From positions 372,001 through 436,000 of the forward strand of contig DKFM01000006.1 in assembly GCA_002452815.1 (NCBI GenBank): 64,000 nt of DNA, read 5' to 3'. The notes beneath the pieces are model-generated. The model did no database searches, had not been told where the DNA came from, and saw nothing but the letters and a program-made list of their open reading frames with translations. Below are positions 26,993 to 38,112 of this stretch, in pieces. A program made the position numbers and the translations under genes. The first letter of the stretch is position 1, and every line of letters begins with the position of its first letter. The stretch is from Rhodobacteraceae bacterium UBA6796. Its GTDB lineage: Bacteria > Pseudomonadota > Alphaproteobacteria > Rhodobacterales > Rhodobacteraceae.

Positions 26993-27676
26993 CTAGCCCT
27001 GTTCCGTCAGCTGGCCTGCATCAAGCCGCACGACGCGATCCATCTTCGCAGCCAGTTCAAGGTTATGCGTGGCAATCAGCGCCGACATCCCGGTATCGCG
27101 CACCAGATCCATTAACACCCCGAAAACCTGATCCGAGGTTGTCGGATCAAGGTTGCCGGTCGGTTCGTCCGCCAGCAGCAGCTTGGGCGCATTGGCCAGC
27201 GCCCGGCAGAAGGCCACGCGCTGCTGTTCGCCACCCGACAGCGCCGAGGGGCGATGATCCATCCGCCCGCCCAGACCGACCTTGCCCAGCAATTCCTGCG
27301 CCCGGGCGCGGGCCGCGCTGCGCGAAACGCGATTGGCCAGTTGCGGCAGCACGATATTTTCCTCGGCGGTGAACTCGGGCAGCAGGTGGTGGAACTGATA
27401 GACAAACCCCAGATCGGCGCGGCGTGCTTCGGTGCGGCTCCGGTCCGAGGCCCCGCTCAGATCCTGCCCGTTCAGCACCACACGCCCGGAATCCGGCGTA
27501 TCGAGCAGCCCGGCGATGTGCAGAAGCGTCGATTTCCCTGCGCCCGACGGGGCGACCAAGGCGACGACCTGCCCGCGCGGGATAGACAAATTCACACCAC
27601 GCAGTACCGAAATCTCGCTGGGCTTGCCACGATTATAGCACTTTTCCAACATTTCCAGCGTCAGCACATCACTCAT
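26993..27676 (-). CDS. lolD: Lipoprotein-releasing ABC ATPase LolD
   Basis: A 227-residue ATPase of the LolCDE/MacB class. Walker [14 protein letters not shown]-loop [18 protein letters not shown], signature [15 protein letters not shown], Walker [13 protein letters not shown] and H-loop ALIATHN are intact. With the permease encoded just upstream it extracts lipoproteins from the inner membrane for transfer to LolA. Its start overlaps the end of the permease gene by eight bases, indicating coupling. Confidence 0.93.
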   Translation of the reverse strand: MSDVLTLEMLEKCYNRGKPSEISVLRGVNLSIPRGQVVALVAPSGAGKSTLLHIAGLLDTPDSGRVVLNGQDLSGASDRSRTEARRADLGFVYQFHHLLPEFTAEENIVLPQLANRVSRSAARARAQELLGKVGLGGRMDHRPSALSGGEQQRVAFCRALANAPKLLLADEPTGNLDPTTSDQVFGVLMDLVRDTGMSALIATHNLELAAKMDRVVRLDAGQLTEQG

Positions 27677-28961
27677 AACGCAGCGCCTCCACCGGGTTCA
27701 GGCGCGCGGCCCTGCGCGCCGGGAAAATCGTCACCACGAAGGCCAGCCCCAGCGACAACCCGACCGCCTTGAGCACATCGTTCATCTGCAATTTCGCGGG
27801 CAGCGCATAGATGCCCCGGATCGACGGGTCCCAGACCCCGCCCCCGTTGAGCCAGTTCACGAAGCTCATCACTTGGTCGATATAGACGGCGAACAGGCAG
27901 CCCAAAGCCACGCCAAGCGCCGTGCCGATCACCCCGGTGAAGGCCCCGCACAGGAAAAACACCCGCAGCACCGAGCCCTCGGTCAGGCCCATCGTGCGCA
28001 AGATGCCGATGTCGCGGCCCTTGTTCTTGACCAGCATGATCAGCCCCGAGGTGATGTTCATCGCCGCGATCAGCACCAGCACCGACAGGATCACGAACAT
28101 CACGTTGTCCTCGATATCCAGCGCGCGCAGGAAACTGCCCGAGGCGTCGCGCCAGCTCCACAGCATGGTGCCCGCCCCGCCTGCCGCCATCAACGCTGGC
28201 GTCCAGTCATCGACCTTTTCCGGGTCGATCACATCGACTTCGATCTCGTCGGCGCCGCCCTCGCGGTTGAAATAGCTCTGCGCCTCGGCGAAGGGCATGT
28301 AGATCCGCGTGCGGTCGATATCCCAACGCCCGGCGGTGAAGATATAGACGACGGTATAGACGCTGACCCTAGGGCTGGTGCCAAAGGCCGTCTTGGCGCC
28401 ATTGGGCGAGATCAGCTTGACCTTGTCACCCAGACCCACCCCCAATTCCCGCGCCAGGCCCGAGCCCATCGCAATGCCGGTTTCGAACTGCGCCAGATCG
28501 CCCAGCGATGTGGCGGGGTTCGCGACGCGCGGAATCGTTGCCAGATCGGGCGCGGCGATGCCATAGACCTCGGCCACGTTGGAGCGTTCGCCGAAGGTCG
28601 TCATGACCTGGCCCCGCACCAGCGGCGCGGCGCGGGTCACGCCCTCGACCGCACGCAACCGCGTCGCGCGCGCGTCATAGTCGCGCATCAGGTTAGAATA
28701 GACACCCGAGCCTTCGACCACCTCCATCGGCGCCGAATAGACGGTGACATGGGCGTTGGAGCCCAGAATCGTATCGACGAATTCGGCCCGGAACCCCGCG
28801 CGCACGGCCAGTGTGATGATCAGCGCGGCCACGCCCAGCATGATGCCGACCAGGCTGATCCAGGTCATCACACTGACGCCGCCTTCACTGCGGCGGGCGC
28901 GCAGATAACGCCAGGCGATCAGAAATTCGAACGGGGAAAACGGGGGGGTGCGACGGACCAT
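27669..28961 (-). CDS. lolC: Lipoprotein-releasing permease LolC/LolE
   Basis: A 430-residue permease with one N-terminal helix (VMTWISLVGIMLGVAALIITLAVRAGF), a periplasmic MacB-type domain of about 200 residues and three C-terminal helices ending [26 protein letters not shown] and the internal VKNKGRDIGILRTMGLTEGSVLRVF are family hallmarks. Alphaproteobacteria usually carry a single LolC/E-type (LolF) subunit acting as a homodimer, which suits its lone occurrence here. I chose the ATG at 28961; upstream residues are not family-like. Confidence 0.92.
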   Translation of the reverse strand: MVRRTPPFSPFEFLIAWRYLRARRSEGGVSVMTWISLVGIMLGVAALIITLAVRAGFRAEFVDTILGSNAHVTVYSAPMEVVEGSGVYSNLMRDYDARATRLRAVEGVTRAAPLVRGQVMTTFGERSNVAEVYGIAAPDLATIPRVANPATSLGDLAQFETGIAMGSGLARELGVGLGDKVKLISPNGAKTAFGTSPRVSVYTVVYIFTAGRWDIDRTRIYMPFAEAQSYFNREGGADEIEVDVIDPEKVDDWTPALMAAGGAGTMLWSWRDASGSFLRALDIEDNVMFVILSVLVLIAAMNITSGLIMLVKNKGRDIGILRTMGLTEGSVLRVFFLCGAFTGVIGTALGVALGCLFAVYIDQVMSFVNWLNGGGVWDPSIRGIYALPAKLQMNDVLKAVGLSLGLAFVVTIFPARRAARLNPVEALRYE

Positions 28962-29071
28962 GAACTCTATCCCAAGGGCTGCGGCACGCTGGCCCGGGCG
29001 GGCCCAAAGGTCAAGCCCAAGTGGCTTCACGGATGCGTTGCACCCCGGGCGCCTGCGGCGTGTTTTTCTGC

Positions 29072-30229
29072 TCAGCGGTCCCGCAGCAGCGGCTCATACC
29101 GCTTGTCGGTCAGGGTTTCCAGAAAGGCCACGATCGCGTCGATGCGTTTGTCGTCCAGCGCCGGGCCGGTTTCCAGCTCGGTCAACGAAATGTTCTCGGG
29201 CACCTCGGGGGGGCCGAAGGGCTGGCCGGTTTCGGGATTGATCTGCCGTTCCGGCCGCCGAGAGTTGTATTTGTTATAGAACAGGACGACCGTGCGCAGG
29301 TCTGCGAACACGCCGTTATGCATGTAAGGCCCCGTCACCGCGACATTTCTGAGGGTCGGCACCTTGAACTTACCGGCCTGCGCAGGATCGGAAATGTTCG
29401 GATTATCCAACAGGCCACGGTCGACATGATCGGCGGAAACACCATTCACGGCACGGGCCTGCACATTCGCAGGCGTGCCGATATTGTGGTACTCATAGTT
29501 CGAAAAGGTCTCTTCTTCCTCCAGCGGGCCGCGGTTCAACTGGTGGCAGATGTTGCAATTCGTAAACTGGTTCGAGAAGAACAGCAGCCGCCCCAATTCC
29601 TCTTCATCGCTGAGCCTTTCCTCACCACGCAGGAAGCGGTCGTATTTTGAATCGAAGGGCGCGAAACTGTCCGTGGCTTCGAAGGCCGCAATCGCCTCGG
29701 CCATCGCATCATAGGCGGCCAGCGGATCGGTTGCGGTTTGCGGGCCTTTCAACGCCGTCATGGTTGCCAGATAACGCGGGTTGTCCCACAGCCGTGCCGC
29801 CACGGCGGCCTCGTCCGGCATGCCCATCTCGATCGGGTTCAAGGGCGGCCCCTTGGCCTGATCGGCCAGCGTCGCGGCGCGCCCGTCATGAAACTGCCCG
29901 CCTTTCCATTTGCCCATATCGGTGCGGTGGAAGGCGGGAGAGAAGCGCGCATAGGCGGCGGTGGGCGCATTGCGGTCACCCAGGCTGACACCGTCGTCAC
30001 CGATCGACACCGCGCGCCCGGCCTGTGTTTCGCGGGGATCGGTGAAGGCCAGATCCGGGGAATGGCAGCTGGCACAGCTTTCGGTGCGATTGGCCGACAG
30101 GTCGGTGTCGAAAAACAGCGCCTCCCCCCAGCTTTCGAGGCTGTCATAAGGGGCCACCGGCGCCTGCGCGAGGCCCGCCGCCGACAGTGCCAGCACGGCC
30201 ACGCCCGCCGTGATCCAGATCGGTCTCAT
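29072..30229 (-). CDS. Di-heme cytochrome c peroxidase (CcpA/MauG family)
   Basis: A 385-residue protein with a signal peptide (AGVAVLALSAAGLAQA) and two c-type heme motifs: C52-A-S-C-H near the N-terminus and C225-N-I-C-H in the second domain. LFFDTDLSANRTESCASCHSPDLAFTDPRE and GRAATLADQAKGPPLNPIEM are typical of bacterial di-heme peroxidases; relatives reduce H2O2 with small cytochromes or modify proteins like MauG. The start at 30229 has GAGGAG six bases upstream, better than the ATG 18 bases earlier. An FNR-type box lies about 57 bases upstream. Confidence 0.9.
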   Translation of the reverse strand: MRPIWITAGVAVLALSAAGLAQAPVAPYDSLESWGEALFFDTDLSANRTESCASCHSPDLAFTDPRETQAGRAVSIGDDGVSLGDRNAPTAAYARFSPAFHRTDMGKWKGGQFHDGRAATLADQAKGPPLNPIEMGMPDEAAVAARLWDNPRYLATMTALKGPQTATDPLAAYDAMAEAIAAFEATDSFAPFDSKYDRFLRGEERLSDEEELGRLLFFSNQFTNCNICHQLNRGPLEEEETFSNYEYHNIGTPANVQARAVNGVSADHVDRGLLDNPNISDPAQAGKFKVPTLRNVAVTGPYMHNGVFADLRTVVLFYNKYNSRRPERQINPETGQPFGPPEVPENISLTELETGPALDDKRIDAIVAFLETLTDKRYEPLLRDR

Positions 30230-30285
30230 CGCTTTCTCCTCGGTCATCGTGACCGGAAATTACCGGCCAAGGCGCCCGCTATTCC

Positions 30286-30299
30286 TTGAGGAAAGTCAA
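30286..30299. promoter_or_regulatory. FNR/FnrL-type box upstream of the di-heme peroxidase
   Basis: TTGA-GGAAAG-TCAA fits the TTGA-N6-TCAA core of FnrL sites. Cytochrome c peroxidases are classic FNR targets under low oxygen. It is 57-70 bases before the ATG, compatible with activation near -41 of the transcript. Confidence 0.6.
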
Positions 30300-30333
30300 T
30301 AGCCGAGTGTTTTAGTCAAGTCCAGAGTACCCG

Positions 30334-30822
30334 TCACGCCGGGCGTCGCCGGAACGGACGCAGGAACATGCCCAGCAGCAGCGATGCCAGCACCCAGGCC
30401 CCGGCAAAGCCGATCCCCGCAGCGATGAAACCGGTGGGCGTAACGGGCACCGCGGGACGGAAGTCCGCCCAGGTCGCCTGCAGCGTTTCCTGATCGCGGA
30501 ACCGATGCGGCAAGGCCAGGCGTTCCAGCGGGCCCGCGGCGCGCAGCAGCGTGTAATCCGCCTGCACCCGCTCGGCCCGGGCGATCAGGGCGCGCATATC
30601 GCCCTGATGCGTATTCAGGAAGGTCGAGCCCGACAGCTCGGCCAGCGCCTGATCGCGGCTCACACCGGCCCGGGCCGCTGACGCGTCGAATTCCGCAACC
30701 ACCCGGCCCAGCGCCTCGGCCTGACCGCCCAGACGTTGCAGGTATTGCTGCGAAAACTCGGGGCCCTGCGACAGCGTCACCGCCCCCGCCAGGCCGCCCA
30801 GAAAGGCCAGCGTGCTGCGCAT
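30334..30822 (-). CDS. DUF2937-like membrane protein
   Basis: A 162-residue protein resembling the DUF2937 family. An N-terminal hydrophobic stretch (TLAFLGGLAGAVTLS) is followed by a helical region (PEFSQQYLQRLGGQAEALGRVVAEFDASAARAG...LIARAERVQADYTLL) and a C-terminal transmembrane helix (FIAAGIGFAGAWVLASLLLGMFLRP). Function unknown; anchored at both ends with the middle probably periplasmic. Its ATG overlaps the proS stop by one base (TGATG), so it is translationally coupled to proS. Confidence 0.75.
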   Translation of the reverse strand: MRSTLAFLGGLAGAVTLSQGPEFSQQYLQRLGGQAEALGRVVAEFDASAARAGVSRDQALAELSGSTFLNTHQGDMRALIARAERVQADYTLLRAAGPLERLALPHRFRDQETLQATWADFRPAVPVTPTGFIAAGIGFAGAWVLASLLLGMFLRPFRRRPA

Positions 30823-32159
30823 CAGATGCCGTCGTAGATCTGCAAGATCCGCGCCACGGCGGCGGCGGCCGACATCTCTTCGCTTTCGCCGGTGCGGCGC
30901 GAGGTCAGTTCGACCACGCCATTGGCCAGACCGCGCGGCCCCACCGTGATGCGCCAGGGCAGGCCGATCAGGTCCATCGTCGCGAATTTCGCACCTGCGC
31001 GGTCTTCACGATCGTCATACAGCGGATCGAGCCCGTGATCGCGCAGCGCCTTGTAAAGCGCCTCGCAGGCCGCGTCGGTGCCGGTATCGCCCTGTTTCAG
31101 GTTGACGATGCCGCAATGGAACGGGGTCACGCCCTCGGGCCAGATGATGCCCTTGTCGTCGTGATTGGCCTCGATCAGCGCGCCCAGCAGGCGCGACACG
31201 CCGATGCCATGGCTGCCCATCTCGACCGGCACGCGGCTGCCGTCGGGGGTAACGACCGTCGCGCCCATCGCCTCGGAATATTTCGTGCCGAAATAGAAGA
31301 TCTGCCCCACTTCGATGCCGCGGCCCACCTTACGGTGTTCTTCGGGCACCTGGGCATAGACGGCCTCGTCATGGGTTTCGTCGGTGCGCGCGTAAAGCGT
31401 GGTGAATTCCTCGCAGATCGCTGCGACTTCCTCGCGGTTGTCGTAATCGACGGCGCGATCGCCCAGTTTCAGCGCGGGCACGCGGGCGTCATAGAACACC
31501 TCGGATTCGCCGGTGTCGGCCAGCACCAGGAATTCATGCGTATTGTCGCCCCCGATCGGGCCCGAGGCCGCACGCATCGGAATCGCCGTCAGGCCCATGC
31601 GTTCATAGGTGCGCAGATAGCTGACCATGTGGCGGTTATAGGCATGCAGCGCATCCTCGCGCGTCAGATCGAAGGTATAGCCGTCCTTCATCAGGAACTC
31701 GCGCCCCCGCATCACGCCGAAGCGCGGGCGCACCTCGTCGCGGAACTTCCACTGGATGTGATAGAGCGTCAGCGGCAGCTCCTTGTAGCTGTTCACATGG
31801 CTGCGGAAGATGTCGGTGATCATCTCTTCGTTGGTCGGACCATAGAGCATCTCGCGCTCGTGCCTGTCCTTGATGCGCAGCATTTCCTGACCGTAATCGT
31901 CATACCGCCCCGATTCCCGCCACAGATCGGCGGGCTGCAGCGTCGGCATCAACAGCGGAATGTGGCCCGCGCGGATCTGTTCTTCGTGCACGATCTGCTC
32001 GATCCGTTTGAGCACCTTGAAGCCCATCGGCAGCCAGGAATAGATCCCCGCCGCCTGCTGCTTGATCATGCCCGCGCGCAGCATCAGCCGGTGACTGACG
32101 ATCTGCGCCTCGGCGGGGTTTTCTTTCAGAACGGGCAGGAAGTAGCGGGAAAGGCGCAT
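30822..32159 (-). CDS. proS: Prolyl-tRNA synthetase, short alphaproteobacterial form
   Basis: A 445-residue class II synthetase. [50 protein letters not shown] opens the catalytic domain; [57 protein letters not shown] is the motif-2 region and [19 protein letters not shown] motif 3. E. coli ProRS has about 570 residues because of an editing insertion between motifs 2 and 3; here that segment is short, as in other alphaproteobacteria, so mischarged Ala-tRNAPro must be cleared by a separate protein. I chose the ATG at 32159. Confidence 0.96.
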   Translation of the reverse strand: MRLSRYFLPVLKENPAEAQIVSHRLMLRAGMIKQQAAGIYSWLPMGFKVLKRIEQIVHEEQIRAGHIPLLMPTLQPADLWRESGRYDDYGQEMLRIKDRHEREMLYGPTNEEMITDIFRSHVNSYKELPLTLYHIQWKFRDEVRPRFGVMRGREFLMKDGYTFDLTREDALHAYNRHMVSYLRTYERMGLTAIPMRAASGPIGGDNTHEFLVLADTGESEVFYDARVPALKLGDRAVDYDNREEVAAICEEFTTLYARTDETHDEAVYAQVPEEHRKVGRGIEVGQIFYFGTKYSEAMGATVVTPDGSRVPVEMGSHGIGVSRLLGALIEANHDDKGIIWPEGVTPFHCGIVNLKQGDTGTDAACEALYKALRDHGLDPLYDDREDRAGAKFATMDLIGLPWRITVGPRGLANGVVELTSRRTGESEEMSAAAAVARILQIYDGI

Positions 32160-32282
32160 ATCGGACCTGTGGCAAGGGTTTCGTTGGGAAATGGGGTAGA
32201 GGAAAGCGCCGCGCGGGGCAAGATGGGCTTGCGGGGGGGCGGGGCGAGAGTAAGCTCGGGGCATTCCGCGAAAGGCCTTTCG

Positions 32283-33962
32283 ATGTCTCTTGATCCTGCC
32301 ACGCTCTCCCCCCACGGATTCGAAATGCTCGCCTTCGGGACGATCGCCGTCTTGCTGACGCTGATCGCCGCGCTCGTGCTGCAGGGGATGACGGCGCGCC
32401 CCGCTGCCCCCGATCTGCCCGGCTGGATGGTTGCGCTGATCTCGGTGGCGATCGGGCTCTTCCTGCCAGCGCTGGTTGCGGCCTTCGCGGTGGTCATTGC
32501 CACCATCGCTGACGCGATCAGCCCCGGTGCGCCAAGCCCTAACCTAGGCGCAGGCGCGCTGATCGCTGCAATTCTCGGCGCGCCCTTCGTCATCTGGGGG
32601 ACGGTGCTGAAATACCAGACCGTGCGTTACCAGAAAGAGGGCCATATCACCGACCGGATTTCGAAGGCGGTGGAGCAGCTGGGGGCAGAGAAGGTAGTCA
32701 AGGCAGACGGGCAAGAGCGTAGCGCCCGAAACATCGAGGTCCGCATCGGCGGATTGCTATCGCTTGAACGCATCTCGCAGGACTCGGTGAAATACGACAA
32801 CGGCCGCGACCATGTGCGGGTGATGGAAATCATCTGTGCATATGTGCGGAACAACGCCCCTGCCTCCAGCGCGCAACAAAGCCCCGAAGACATCTGGGAC
32901 AAGGCCTATCAAGAGGCATTGGAATGGGCGGAGGAGGCGGCGGCCCGCGACCCACGCGATTGGTCCGAAAATGAAATCGCTTTTCAAGCATCGAACCGCG
33001 CAGCCGAAACGTGCGGTATTGTTCCGCTCGACCTCGATGAAATCATGGAGAGCTGGGCCAAATCCCTCCCCAAACCGCGCGAAGACATTCAGTTTGCGCT
33101 CAGCATTCTCGGACGTCGAGATATCGAACAACGTTCAATCGAAGCGCGCACAGGAACGGACGACGAGGCAAATGCTGAATGGGTATTCAGCGCGCCATGC
33201 CCACTACTCTCTGATCCAACGGATGCAAGATCCGAAGCTCAGGATCTTTTGAGATGGCGCCATAAGTTCTCCGAATGGGAAGGCAAAATATCGAAATACC
33301 GGGGGTACCGACTGGATCTACGCGGAACGAACCTGCAAAAATGTGACATGACACAAGCAGACCTGTCGCGCGCATGCCTTGATGGATCCTATCTTGATGG
33401 GGCCTCGCTGCGCCATGGCACATTCACTGCGGCAAGTTTGATTGGCGCTCATCTGCAAAAGGCTGATCTGGATTCTGCACGGCTCCCAGCCGCAACGCTT
33501 GACCAGGCAGACCTTCGGAAAAGTTCACTCAACGGCGCCAATTTCGCGGGGTCATCATTCCGAGGGACAGACCTAAGCGAAACTGATATCGCAGAAGCAG
33601 CATTTTGGGGAGCAAAGCTAATTCAAACAAAGATGGTCTTTGCGAAAGCTCACCTTACACGCCTACAAGGCGCCACACTCTACGGCGCGAACCTTCGCTG
33701 CATGAGCGCTGCCGGCCTCAAACTCTTTGGAGTGCGCCTGTTTGGACAATCGCTGGAAGGCTTGACTGGGCTAACGCAAGAACAGCTCAATGGAACTTTC
33801 GCGAGCCCAAGCGTCACCCTTTCGGCCGGACTTACTCGCCCCCAGCACTGGCAGGACAGTTCGGGGGATTGGGGACAATTCAACGCTGACGTTGACTTCG
33901 ACGACGAATACGAACGTTGGCTCTCCAACCCCGAAACCTACACTCCGCCCCCCACCCCTTGA
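32283..33962 (+). CDS. Membrane-anchored pentapeptide-repeat protein
   Basis: 559 residues. Three N-terminal transmembrane helices (about 15-36, 49-76, 89-108) lead to a conserved cytoplasmic block ([15 protein letters not shown]...[42 protein letters not shown], 124-191), a variable linker, then about 28 pentapeptide units (344-490, A-[DN]-L-x-x type: [31 protein letters not shown]...). Pentapeptide repeats fold as a right-handed beta-helix. This architecture is widespread but its function is unknown. The 3' two thirds are less GC-rich than the surrounding genes, suggesting acquisition. Confidence 0.82.
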   Translation: MSLDPATLSPHGFEMLAFGTIAVLLTLIAALVLQGMTARPAAPDLPGWMVALISVAIGLFLPALVAAFAVVIATIADAISPGAPSPNLGAGALIAAILGAPFVIWGTVLKYQTVRYQKEGHITDRISKAVEQLGAEKVVKADGQERSARNIEVRIGGLLSLERISQDSVKYDNGRDHVRVMEIICAYVRNNAPASSAQQSPEDIWDKAYQEALEWAEEAAARDPRDWSENEIAFQASNRAAETCGIVPLDLDEIMESWAKSLPKPREDIQFALSILGRRDIEQRSIEARTGTDDEANAEWVFSAPCPLLSDPTDARSEAQDLLRWRHKFSEWEGKISKYRGYRLDLRGTNLQKCDMTQADLSRACLDGSYLDGASLRHGTFTAASLIGAHLQKADLDSARLPAATLDQADLRKSSLNGANFAGSSFRGTDLSETDIAEAAFWGAKLIQTKMVFAKAHLTRLQGATLYGANLRCMSAAGLKLFGVRLFGQSLEGLTGLTQEQLNGTFASPSVTLSAGLTRPQHWQDSSGDWGQFNADVDFDDEYERWLSNPETYTPPPTP

Positions 33963-34032
33963 ATTCCGGCCCCAAAACCGCAATCTAGCCTGAGTATGTG
34001 TAACAGGCCCAACGCTTTGCAAGGGGAACGTC

Positions 34033-35139
34033 ATGGCTTTACCGGTGCGCCAGCAGGTCACCTATTGGGGCGTTGCGGCGGTGGGGCTCGCGGCGGTGTT
34101 GTGGGGTCTGGGCGATGTGATCCTGCCCTTTCTCGTGGGGGGGGCGATCGCCTATTTCATGGACCCCGTCGCCGACCGGCTGGAGCGGATGGGGCTGAGC
34201 CGGGTCTCTGCCACCGCGACCATTGCGCTGATCGCGACGCTGGGCTTCGTGGTGATCGGGCTGGCGGTGCTGCCCATGATGATCCGCCAGCTCAGCCAAC
34301 TGGTCGCCACCGCCCCCGAAATCGCGCAGCGGCTGCAAAGCTTCCTGACCACCACCTTCCCCTCGCTGATGGAGCCGGGCTCGGTCATCAACGAAACACT
34401 GGCCGCGGCGGGCGAGGCGGTGAAGGCGCGCGGCGGCGAGTTGGCCTCGACGCTGCTGAGTTCGGCTATGGGTGTGGTGAATTTCGTCGTCTTCATCGTC
34501 GTGGTGCCGGTGGTGGCCTTCTACATGCTGCTCGACTGGGACCGGATGGTCGCCAAGATCGACAGCTGGCTGCCGCGTGACCATGTCGACACCGTCCGCC
34601 ATCTGGCGCGCAGCATCGACAGGGTGCTGTCGGGATTCGTGCGGGGGCAGGTCTCGGTCTGCCTCATTCTGGGCACCTTCTACTCGATCGCGCTGATGCT
34701 GGCGGGGCTGAACTTCGGCCTGATCGCCGGGGCGATTGCGGGCGGGCTGACCTTCATTCCCTATGTCGGCGCGCTGGTCGGCGGGGTTCTGGCGATCGGG
34801 CTTGCGCTGTTCCAGTTCTGGGGCGACTGGGTGTCGATCGGGATCGTCGCCGCGATCTTCGCCGCCGGGCAATTCCTGGAAGGCAATATCATCACGCCGA
34901 AACTGGTGGGCAGTTCGGTCGGGCTGCATCCGCTGTGGCTGATTTTCGCGCTGTCGGCCTTCGGCACATTGTTCGGCTTCGTCGGCATGCTGGTGGCTGT
35001 GCCGGTTGCGGCGGTGATCGGCGTGCTGACGCGCTTTGCGCTGGACCACTATCTTGCGGGGCGGCTTTACAAAGGCCTGGAAGGGCTGCAAGAGACGCCC
35101 CCCGCCCAATCGGGTGCGCACGATGAGGACACCGTCTGA
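34033..35139 (+). CDS. AI-2E family (PerM-like) permease
   Basis: A 368-residue membrane protein with about eight helices. The family signature includes LWGLGDVILPFLVGGAIAYFMDPVADRLERMGLSR, VVPVVAFYMLLDWDRMVAKIDSWLP and the C-terminal PKLVGSSVGLHPLWLIFALSAFGTLFGFVGMLVAVPVAAVIGVL. Relatives include TqsA and Na/H antiporters; the substrate here is not evident. The downstream hda gene starts two bases after its stop, an arrangement kept in many alphaproteobacteria. Confidence 0.9.
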   Translation: MALPVRQQVTYWGVAAVGLAAVLWGLGDVILPFLVGGAIAYFMDPVADRLERMGLSRVSATATIALIATLGFVVIGLAVLPMMIRQLSQLVATAPEIAQRLQSFLTTTFPSLMEPGSVINETLAAAGEAVKARGGELASTLLSSAMGVVNFVVFIVVVPVVAFYMLLDWDRMVAKIDSWLPRDHVDTVRHLARSIDRVLSGFVRGQVSVCLILGTFYSIALMLAGLNFGLIAGAIAGGLTFIPYVGALVGGVLAIGLALFQFWGDWVSIGIVAAIFAAGQFLEGNIITPKLVGSSVGLHPLWLIFALSAFGTLFGFVGMLVAVPVAAVIGVLTRFALDHYLAGRLYKGLEGLQETPPAQSGAHDEDTV

Positions 35140-35140
35140 C

Positions 35141-35815
35141 GTGAGCCAGCAACTGCCCCTGCCCCTGCCCCTGCGCCAATCGCAGGGACGCGACGATTTC
35201 TTTGTCGCGCCCGCCAATGCGCTGGCGCTGGCAACGCTGGATGCGCCCGAAAGCTGGCCCTCGGGGCGGATGTTGCTGATCGGTCCCGAAGGCGCGGGCA
35301 AATCGCATCTGGCGCAGATCTGGGCTGACGCGCGCCACGCCCCGGTGGTTCGCGCCGCCGATCTGACGACCGAAGCCGCGCCGCAGCTGGTGCAGGCACG
35401 CGCGGTGGTGGTCGAAGACGCCGCCGATGTGGCCGCCGATCCCGCCACGCAGACCGCGCTGTTTCACCTGCACAACCTGCTGCAGGCCGAGCGGGGGTTG
35501 TTGTTGCTGACCGCCGCCACGCCGCCGCGCGACTGGGGGCTGACGCTGCCCGATCTGCGCAGCCGGATGGAGGCCACGGCCAATGTCCGCATCAGCCCGC
35601 CCGATGACGCGCTGCTGGCGGCCGTGCTGATAAAACTGTTTTCCGACCGGCAGTTGACGGTGCCCCCCGCGCTGATCCCCTGGCTGGTCAGCCATATGGA
35701 CCGCAGCCTGGCCACCGCCCGCCGGCTGGTTGCGGCGCTGGATGCGCGTGCGCTGGCCGAAGGGCGCGCAATCACCCGTCCGCTGGCAGCCGAGGTTCTG
35801 GACAGTCTGGATTGA
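35141..35815 (+). CDS. hdaA: DnaA regulatory inactivator Hda/HdaA
   Basis: A 224-residue AAA+ protein related to DnaA domain III. With the loaded beta clamp it stimulates DnaA-ATP hydrolysis and prevents re-initiation. The N-terminus QQLPLPLPL is the clamp-binding motif. Walker A is GPEGAGKSHLAQIW, Walker B VVVEDAAD; SRMEATANVRISPPDD and the final helical domain (SLATARRLVAALDARA) fit Hda. I chose the GTG at 35141 because related proteins begin (M)xQQL; an ATG six codons earlier sits inside the previous gene without an SD sequence. Confidence 0.88.
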   Translation: MSQQLPLPLPLRQSQGRDDFFVAPANALALATLDAPESWPSGRMLLIGPEGAGKSHLAQIWADARHAPVVRAADLTTEAAPQLVQARAVVVEDAADVAADPATQTALFHLHNLLQAERGLLLLTAATPPRDWGLTLPDLRSRMEATANVRISPPDDALLAAVLIKLFSDRQLTVPPALIPWLVSHMDRSLATARRLVAALDARALAEGRAITRPLAAEVLDSLD

Positions 35816-35850
35816 GGGGCGCAGAATGCGCCCCAGCGCCCTTACAAAAA

Positions 35851-35868
35851 CTGTCACAGCGCCATTAC
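35851..35868 (+). promoter_or_regulatory. Possible Pho box upstream of ppk
   Basis: CTGTCAC and CCATTAC, seven-base elements at an 11-base period, 23-40 bases before the ppk ATG; the first matches the PhoB repeat CTGTCAT at six of seven positions, the second at four. Confidence 0.35.
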
Positions 35869-35890
35869 AAAAGACGAGCATAAGCGCACC

Positions 35891-38056
<2,166 letters not shown>

Positions 38057-38112
38057 AGAGTAGCTTGGTCACGCCCCCGTGAGTCGGCGGCAAGCCAAGG
38101 CAGGACGACAGA

